Positions 6,126 through 11,072 of a stretch of DNA of 11,072 bases are shown here, piece after piece. Every line of letters begins with the position of its first letter. Position 1 is the first letter of the stretch. Both the position numbers and the translations under genes were made by a program. The stretch is from an uncultured Prevotellaceae bacterium. GTDB taxonomy: Bacteria > Bacteroidota > Bacteroidia > Bacteroidales > Bacteroidaceae. The notes under the pieces are model-generated. The model worked only from the letters and a program-made list of their open reading frames with translations, was not told the DNA's origin and searched no databases. Location: positions 1 through 11,072 of the forward strand of contig CAJKQZ010000069.1 of NCBI GenBank assembly GCA_905202115.1, in the 5' to 3' direction.

Positions 6126-7505
6126 ATGGCAAACACTCTTTTCGATAAAATATGGGACCGTCATGTAGTACAAATCGTAGAGGACGGACCTACTCAATTG
6201 TATATCGACCGGCTTTACTGCCATGAGGTCACAAGTCCGCAGGCTTTTGAAGGACTTCGCAAACGCGGTTTGAAATGCCTCCGTCCGGAACAGATATACT
6301 GCATGCCCGATCATAATACTCCCACACACGACCAGGACAAACCTATAGAAGACCCCGTTTCGAAGAAGCAGGTGGAAACTCTGGAGAAAAATGCAAAGGA
6401 ATTCGGCCTTACGCATTACGGAATGCTGAATCCCAATAACGGAATTATCCACGTCGTTGGGCCGGAACAGGGACTTTCCTTGCCAGGGATGACTATTGTT
6501 TGCGGAGATTCGCATACGTCTACGCACGGTGCAATGGGAGCGGTTGCATTCGGCATAGGAACATCGGAAGTCGAAATGGTTTTGGCTTCGCAGTGCATTC
6601 TGCAGCAAAAACCACGCTCTATGCGTATTTCTATCGACGGAACGTTGTCGAAAGGTGTGACGGCTAAAGATGTAGCTCTTTATCTTATGAGCCAGATAAC
6701 CACAAGCGGTGCTACAGGATACTTCGTGGAGTACGCAGGGTCGGTAGTGCGCGACCTTTCAATGGAAGGCCGGCTCACACTGTGCAACCTGTCTATCGAA
6801 ATGGGTGCGCGCGGTGGATTTATCGCGCCCGATGAGAAAACTTTCGAATATATAAAAGGCCGTCCCTACGCTCCGCAGGGAGAAGAGTGGGATAAGGCGG
6901 TAGCTTATTGGAGAATTCTTAGAAGCGGCGACGACGCCGTGTTCGACAAAGAGCTGCATTTCAATGCCGCCGACATTGCGCCGATGATTACATACGGAAC
7001 AAATCCCGGAATGGGAATGCCTATTGACGGAATAATCCCTGAAGACGACGAGCCGTCGGCAAAAAAAGCACTCAAGTACATGAACTTCGTTGCAGGAGAG
7101 CAGCTGCTCGGAAAAACGGTTGATTACGTATTTCTCGGAGCCTGCACGAACGGACGTATCGAAGACTTCCGCGCGTTTACATCCCTTGTGCGCGGCCGCC
7201 GCAAGGCTGACAACGTTGTCGCATGGCTCGTTCCTGGTTCTTGGAACGTGTTTAAGCAAATAAAATCCGAAGGTCTCGATAAAGAACTCGAAGCTGCCGG
7301 ATTTTCAATAAGGCAACCGGGGTGCAGTGCCTGCCTTGCAATGAACGATGATAAGATTCCAGCCGGAAAACTTGCCGTTTCGACAAGTAACCGCAACTTC
7401 GAAGGCCGCCAGGGCCCAGGTTCGCGCACTTGTCTCGCAAGTCCGTTTATTGCCGCCGCCGCCGCTGTTACGGGAAAGATTACCGATCCGAGAACTTTAA
7501 TGTAA
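6126..7505 (+). CDS. leuC: 3-isopropylmalate dehydratase, large subunit
   Basis: This is the catalytic 4Fe-4S subunit of isopropylmalate isomerase, an aconitase-family enzyme that converts 2- to 3-isopropylmalate through a dehydrated intermediate, working with LeuD. All three cluster ligands are present: C340 in FLGACTNGR, and C400 and C403 in GCSAC. Other aconitase landmarks are DRLYCHEVTSPQAFEGLR (28-45), MPDHNTPT (60-67), VCGDSHTSTHGAMGA (125-139) and the C-terminal SNRNFEGRQG (421-430). At 459 residues it is complete and close to the E. coli enzyme in length. The ATG follows an A/T-rich stretch (aataatataagataaa) rather than a Shine-Dalgarno. Only eight bases separate it from leuD, so the two subunits are surely co-transcribed and probably translationally coupled. 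The same isomerase may also act on citramalate if the second synthase makes it. Confidence 0.97.
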   Translation: MANTLFDKIWDRHVVQIVEDGPTQLYIDRLYCHEVTSPQAFEGLRKRGLKCLRPEQIYCMPDHNTPTHDQDKPIEDPVSKKQVETLEKNAKEFGLTHYGMLNPNNGIIHVVGPEQGLSLPGMTIVCGDSHTSTHGAMGAVAFGIGTSEVEMVLASQCILQQKPRSMRISIDGTLSKGVTAKDVALYLMSQITTSGATGYFVEYAGSVVRDLSMEGRLTLCNLSIEMGARGGFIAPDEKTFEYIKGRPYAPQGEEWDKAVAYWRILRSGDDAVFDKELHFNAADIAPMITYGTNPGMGMPIDGIIPEDDEPSAKKALKYMNFVAGEQLLGKTVDYVFLGACTNGRIEDFRAFTSLVRGRRKADNVVAWLVPGSWNVFKQIKSEGLDKELEAAGFSIRQPGCSACLAMNDDKIPAGKLAVSTSNRNFEGRQGPGSRTCLASPFIAAAAAVTGKITDPRTLM

Positions 7506-7513
7506 TTGCTGAA

Positions 7514-8098
7514 ATGAAAAAGAAATTCGATATAGTAAGAAGCACATGCGTGCCGCTTCCTCTTGAAAATGTTGACACCGATCAGATAATTCCCGCACGT
7601 TTTCTGAAAGCCACCGATAAGGAAGGCTTCGGAGATAATTTGTTCCGCGACTGGCGTTACAATCCCGACGGAACGAAGAAAAATTTTGTGCTTAACGACC
7701 CTGTTTACAGCGGAGAAATACTTGTGGCCGGAAAGAATTTCGGTTGCGGCTCAAGCCGTGAACATGCCGCGTGGGCTATTGCAGGCTATGGCTTCCGTGT
7801 TGTTGTGAGCAGTTTTTTTGCAGATATTCATAAGAACAACGAACTTAACAATTTTGTGCTTCCGGTAGTCGTTTCTCCCGAGTTTTTGGCCGAGTTATTC
7901 GATTCTATAAACGAAAATCCCAAGACAATCGTTACGGTCGACGTTCCAAACCAGACTATAACCAATGAGAAGACAGGCAAGTCTGAGCATTTCGAGCTGA
8001 ATGGCTATAAAAAATATTGTCTTACCAACGGATTTGACGATATAGACTTTCTGCTTCAGACAAAAGATAAGATAGAGGCTTGGGAAAAGGCCCGCTAA
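7514..8098 (+). CDS. leuD: 3-isopropylmalate dehydratase, small subunit
   Basis: This is the swivelling small subunit that completes the LeuCD isomerase active site. It is 194 residues and full length for the family. NVDTDQIIPARF at 19-30 is the substrate-site loop, and NFGCGSSREHA at 75-85 is the strongly conserved turn that closes over the substrate. I start it at ATG 7514, eight bases after the leuC stop. The open frame extends upstream to another ATG at 7430, but those 28 residues overlap the end of leuC, are arginine-rich and have no family resemblance. Translation probably follows leuC by re-initiation. A longer gap of 137 bases then separates it from the next gene. Confidence 0.96.
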   Translation: MKKKFDIVRSTCVPLPLENVDTDQIIPARFLKATDKEGFGDNLFRDWRYNPDGTKKNFVLNDPVYSGEILVAGKNFGCGSSREHAAWAIAGYGFRVVVSSFFADIHKNNELNNFVLPVVVSPEFLAELFDSINENPKTIVTVDVPNQTITNEKTGKSEHFELNGYKKYCLTNGFDDIDFLLQTKDKIEAWEKAR

Positions 8099-8149
8099 TT
8101 ATTGCGTAAACGCTTTTATTTGCGCGGAAATCCGTGTGGCGACCCGCTG

Positions 8150-8185
8150 CTTCTCAAAGATTTTTCTTTTTTGCGAAGTTTTTTT
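8150..8185 (+). terminator. Weak intra-operon hairpin with T-tract after leuD
   Basis: Arms cttc (8150-8153) and gaag (8175-8178) enclose an inner stem aaaga/tcttt (8156-8160 and 8165-8169), followed directly by seven T (8179-8185). The stem is short and A/T-rich, so any termination would be partial. It lies in the only long gap of the operon and could lower expression of the last two genes relative to leuACD. It may equally be chance in a T-rich stretch. Confidence 0.25.
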
Positions 8186-8235
8186 GACTTAGGGCCGCTT
8201 TAATCATGCACATTTGCCTTTTTCCGCTTAAACAA

Positions 8236-9765
8236 ATGAGTATGAAACAAGTTAAAGTAGAAATAATGGACACCACGCTTCGCGACGGCGAGCAGACGCG
8301 TGGTGTTTCTTTTACGCCTCATGAGAAGTTGAACATTGCCCGCATTCTTTTGCGCGAGGTTGGAGTAGATCGTATAGAGGTTGCCTCGGCTCGTGTATCC
8401 GAGGGCGAGCGTCGTGCGGTCGAGTTGATTTGCCGTTGGGCCAATGTGGCGAATATGTTGAACCGTGTAGAGGTTCTCGGTTTCGTCGACGGACATGTTT
8501 CGATCGATTGGATAAACGATTGCGGTTGCAAGACGATAAATCTGCTCACCAAAGGTTCTTTGAAGCATCTGACCTATCAGCTTCGTAAAACTCCCGAACA
8601 GCATTTCTCCGACATAAGTGTAAGTGTGGACTATGCCCATAGTCTCGGCATGGAGGTCAATGCTTATTTAGAGGATTGGTCGAACGGAATGAAAGATTCG
8701 CTCGATTATGTTTACAGACTGGTGGAGCACTTGAATAATGCGGGAGTAAAGAGGATAATGCTTCCTGATACTTTGGGCATTCTTAATCCTCTTCAGGTGC
8801 TTGAGTATATTCATAAGATGATTCGCCGTTTTCCGAACGTGTGTTTCGAATTCCATGCCCATAACGACTACGATCTTGCCATTTCCAACGTACTTGCCGC
8901 GGTGCTTGCCGGTTGCAGGGGCTTTCACACCGCTGTGAACGGTTTGGGCGAGCGTGCCGGGAACGCTCCTCTTGCAAGTGTCCAGGCTATTCTGAAAGAT
9001 CATTTTAATGCGCAGACGTCTATCGACGAGAGCAAGCTCATTTATATAAGCCGCATAGTCGAAAGTTATTCGGGTATATCGATTCCCGCAAATTCCCCGA
9101 TAGTGGGCGACAGCGTTTTCACTCAGGTCGCGGGTGTTCATGCCGACGGAGACAACAAGCACCAGCTTTATTCGAACGCATTGCTTCCCGAGCGTTTCGG
9201 CCGTGTTCGCGAATATGCCCTCGGCAAGAGCAGCGGCAAGGCAAACATTCTTAAAAACCTCGAGGCTTTAGGTCTTGAACTGAATCCCGAACAAACCAAG
9301 CGTGTTACCCAACGCATTATAGAATTGGGCGATAAGAAAGAAATCGTTACCCAGGAGGATTTGCCTTATATCGTTTCTGATGTGCTGAAACACGAGATGC
9401 CTGAAGAAAAGGTGCGTCTTGTGAGCTATTTCGTCTCTACGGCTTATGGCTTGAAGCCTTCGGCTTCGCTGCGCCTCGAGATAAAAGGAAAAGAATACGA
9501 GGCACATTCTACCGGCGACGGCCAGTACGACGCTTTTGCCCGTTGCATTCGCCATATATATGTGGAACGGCTGAAGCGCGAAATGCCCACGCTTGTCAAT
9601 TACAGCGTTACGATTCCTCCTGGCGGCCATACGGACGCTTTTGTCCAAACGATAATCACGTGGAATATCGACGGCAAGGAGGTGCGCACGCGCGGTTTCG
9701 ACGGCGACCAGACCGAAGCGGCTATCAAGGCTACTATAAAAATGCTGAACCTGCTCGAATACTGA
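8236..9765 (+). CDS. Second DRE-TIM synthase, citramalate/isopropylmalate synthase-like
   Basis: This enzyme belongs to the family that condenses acetyl-CoA with a 2-oxo acid. Numbered from ATG 8236 (MSMKQ) it has 509 residues. MDTTLRDGEQ at 11-20 gives catalytic R16 and metal ligand D17. FHAHNDYD supplies metal ligands H207 and H209, and NGLGERAGN lies at 235-243. The linker carries AGVHADGD, and the C-terminus is a LeuA-type dimer/regulatory domain with GDGQYDA. The active-site strand reads INLLTKGSLKH (101-111), whereas LeuA has IHTGIGTSEYH. Lysine, serine and histidine in that segment recall the GKSW..H segment of citramalate synthases. I infer that it may make citramalate from pyruvate, giving 2-oxobutyrate for isoleucine via LeuCD and LeuB. 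A diverged isopropylmalate synthase is the main alternative. ATG 8206 would add ten residues without family character, and ATG 8242 is nearly as good as 8236. The same gene order is, from memory, common in Bacteroides. Confidence 0.85.
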   Translation: MSMKQVKVEIMDTTLRDGEQTRGVSFTPHEKLNIARILLREVGVDRIEVASARVSEGERRAVELICRWANVANMLNRVEVLGFVDGHVSIDWINDCGCKTINLLTKGSLKHLTYQLRKTPEQHFSDISVSVDYAHSLGMEVNAYLEDWSNGMKDSLDYVYRLVEHLNNAGVKRIMLPDTLGILNPLQVLEYIHKMIRRFPNVCFEFHAHNDYDLAISNVLAAVLAGCRGFHTAVNGLGERAGNAPLASVQAILKDHFNAQTSIDESKLIYISRIVESYSGISIPANSPIVGDSVFTQVAGVHADGDNKHQLYSNALLPERFGRVREYALGKSSGKANILKNLEALGLELNPEQTKRVTQRIIELGDKKEIVTQEDLPYIVSDVLKHEMPEEKVRLVSYFVSTAYGLKPSASLRLEIKGKEYEAHSTGDGQYDAFARCIRHIYVERLKREMPTLVNYSVTIPPGGHTDAFVQTIITWNIDGKEVRTRGFDGDQTEAAIKATIKMLNLLEY

Positions 9766-9819
9766 TGCGGCGGGGCGTAAAAACATTGCAAAACAAGTAA
9801 AACAAAAAACATATACGAA

Positions 9820-10881
9820 ATGAAACTAAACATTGCTGTTCTTGCCGGCGACGGCATAGGACCCGAAATCTCGCGCGTGGGCGTTGAGGTGATGAAAGCT
9901 GTGGCCGAGCGCTTCGGCCATGAGCTGACATTCACCGAGGCTGTTTGCGGCGCTGCGGCAATCGACGCCGTGGGCGACCCGTTCCCCGAAGAAACGTTCA
10001 ACGTGTGCAAGGCAGCCGACGCAGTGCTGTTTTCAGCAGTAGGCGACCCCAAATTCGACAATAACCCTAATGCAAAAGTGCGCCCTGAGCAGGGATTGCT
10101 TGCCATGCGCAAGAAGCTTGGCCTCTTTGCCAACATCCGTCCCGTACAGACATTTCCCTGCCTGCTTCACAAGTCGCCGTTAAAGGACGAACTCGTGCGC
10201 GGAGCCGATTTCGTGTGCATTCGCGAGCTCACCGGCGGAATGTATTTCGGAGAAAAGCAGGAAGGTGATGACATGGCTTTCGATACGAACAAATATACCC
10301 GTCCCGAGGTGGAAAGAATACTGAAAGTGGCATACGATTATGCCCGCCGCCGCAACAAACACCTTACAGTGGTCGACAAGGCCAATGTGCTCGCTTCGTC
10401 GCGCCTGTGGCGTAAGGTGGCACAGGAAATGGCTGCGCAGAACACCGACGTGACGACTGATTTCATGTACGTAGACAACGCTTCCATGCGTATGATTCAG
10501 GAACCTACGTTCTTCGACGTAATGGTTACCGAGAATACATTCGGCGACATACTCACCGACGAGGGCTCCTGCATAACAGGCTCTATGGGATTGCTTCCTT
10601 CGGCTTCGATAGGCGAGAGTACGCCCGTGTTCGAGCCCATTCACGGCAGCTGGCCGCAGGCAAAAGGCAAGAACATCGCAAATCCGTTGGCACAAGTGCT
10701 TTCGGCGGCAATGCTGTTCGAATATTTCAATCTCACAGCCGAGGGAGCGGCAATACGCAATGCCGTAGACGCTTCGCTCGACGCCAATGTGCGCACTCCC
10801 GAAATACAGGTGGAGGGCGGTGCCAAGTATGGTACGGTTGAAGTGGGGCAGTGGCTTGTAGACTACATTAAAAAAGCCTGA
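9820..10881 (+). CDS. leuB: 3-isopropylmalate dehydrogenase
   Basis: This enzyme oxidises and decarboxylates 3-isopropylmalate with NAD to 2-oxoisocaproate, the step before transamination to leucine. At 353 residues it has the usual length. GDGIGPEI opens the fold at 10-17. The substrate arginines are R97, R107 (ANIRP) and R135 (IRELTGG). Y142 (GGMYFG) and K187 (VVDKANVL) are the catalytic pair. D219 (YVDNASMRM), D243 and D247 (TFGDILTDEGS) bind the metal. EPIHGS at 272-277 is the nucleotide loop typical of NAD-using members. The ATG at 9820 follows an A-rich leader, 54 bases after the preceding stop. A strong terminator follows, so leuB closes the operon. The enzyme could also process 3-methylmalate made from citramalate, as known LeuB enzymes can. 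Confidence 0.97.
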   Translation: MKLNIAVLAGDGIGPEISRVGVEVMKAVAERFGHELTFTEAVCGAAAIDAVGDPFPEETFNVCKAADAVLFSAVGDPKFDNNPNAKVRPEQGLLAMRKKLGLFANIRPVQTFPCLLHKSPLKDELVRGADFVCIRELTGGMYFGEKQEGDDMAFDTNKYTRPEVERILKVAYDYARRRNKHLTVVDKANVLASSRLWRKVAQEMAAQNTDVTTDFMYVDNASMRMIQEPTFFDVMVTENTFGDILTDEGSCITGSMGLLPSASIGESTPVFEPIHGSWPQAKGKNIANPLAQVLSAAMLFEYFNLTAEGAAIRNAVDASLDANVRTPEIQVEGGAKYGTVEVGQWLVDYIKKA

Positions 10882-10903
10882 AACAGTAAAGACTGTACGA
10901 TAG

Positions 10904-10960
10904 ACAACGTTTCCCGAAAATGTTTTCGCGTTTTCGGGAAACGTTGTTTCTGTGTTTTTT
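10904..10960 (+). terminator. Intrinsic terminator of the leu operon
   Basis: Positions 10904-10920 (acaacgtttcccgaaaa) and 10931-10947 are perfect 17-base reverse complements around ten bases, within which a few weaker pairs are possible. Six T (10955-10960) follow after seven bases. It begins 22 bases after the leuB stop and clearly ends the operon. Confidence 0.88.
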
Positions 10961-11072
10961 ATGCACGGTTGTGCTCGCGTGCGTATTTTTCTGTTTCACC
11001 GTTTGACTTTTTCCGTAGTAGGAAAATAAATGCTGCTCTTCTTGAAATCCGCATTGCTTTTTCATAGGGCTT
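10961..11072. other. Right edge, no gene recognised
   Basis: The last 112 bases hold no start of a recognisable gene and no TAnnTTTG box on the + strand. A minus-strand open frame of 65 codons (10868-11065) runs straight through the leu terminator and has no protein-family character, so I do not call it. Confidence 0.5.

Noticed and set aside
7430..7513. Upstream ATG giving leuD a 28-residue extension
   Set aside because: The extension overlaps the end of leuC and does not resemble LeuD. The ATG at 7514 begins with the family's typical N-terminus.
10868..11065. 65-codon minus-strand frame at the right edge
   Set aside because: It reads through both arms of the leu terminator and overlaps the end of leuB. 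No family resemblance.

Overview
This window looks like chromosome from a member of the Bacteroidota, most likely order Bacteroidales. The evidence is threefold. Genes lack Shine-Dalgarno sequences and start behind A/T-rich stretches. The three main transcription units each carry a TAnnTTTG-type -7 box, which is specific to this phylum. The leu gene order, with a second synthase-like gene between leuD and leuB, matches what I recall from Bacteroides. The family or genus cannot be fixed from this stretch. All six convincing genes lie on the + strand. I see no tRNA, rRNA, CRISPR array, transposase or phage gene.

Region 1 (1-1880). After about 300 bases without a gene comes a hexameric-type glutamate dehydrogenase (316-1650). 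Its nucleotide-site residues match the NAD-specific Clostridium symbiosum enzyme rather than the NADP-specific E. coli enzyme. It ends in a long, near-perfect hairpin without a U-tract.

Region 2 (1880-4060). A single-gene unit encodes a large predicted lipoprotein with fasciclin (FAS1)-type segments. It has its own -7 box, a run of nine C just upstream of its putative -33 box, and a classic terminator.

Region 3 (about 4060-4575). This is a gene-free stretch holding a cluster of palindromic repeats built on TATCTCAGA. One arm recurs at the very left edge of the window. A strong leuA promoter follows.

Region 4 (4448-10960). A leucine-biosynthesis operon runs leuA, leuC, leuD, a second DRE-TIM family synthase (citramalate/isopropylmalate synthase-like) and leuB, and ends in a 17-bp-stem terminator. 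LeuA condenses acetyl-CoA with 2-oxoisovalerate, LeuCD isomerises the product, and LeuB oxidises it to the precursor of 2-oxoisocaproate. The second synthase may feed citramalate through the same LeuCD/LeuB enzymes toward 2-oxobutyrate and isoleucine, or may be a diverged isopropylmalate synthase.

Most of the window is ordinary core metabolism, and I do not find convincing evidence of a previously undescribed system. The items worth a second look are the cofactor signature of the dehydrogenase, the second synthase, the dispersed palindromes, the poly-C tract at the lipoprotein promoter, and the unassigned parts of the lipoprotein.
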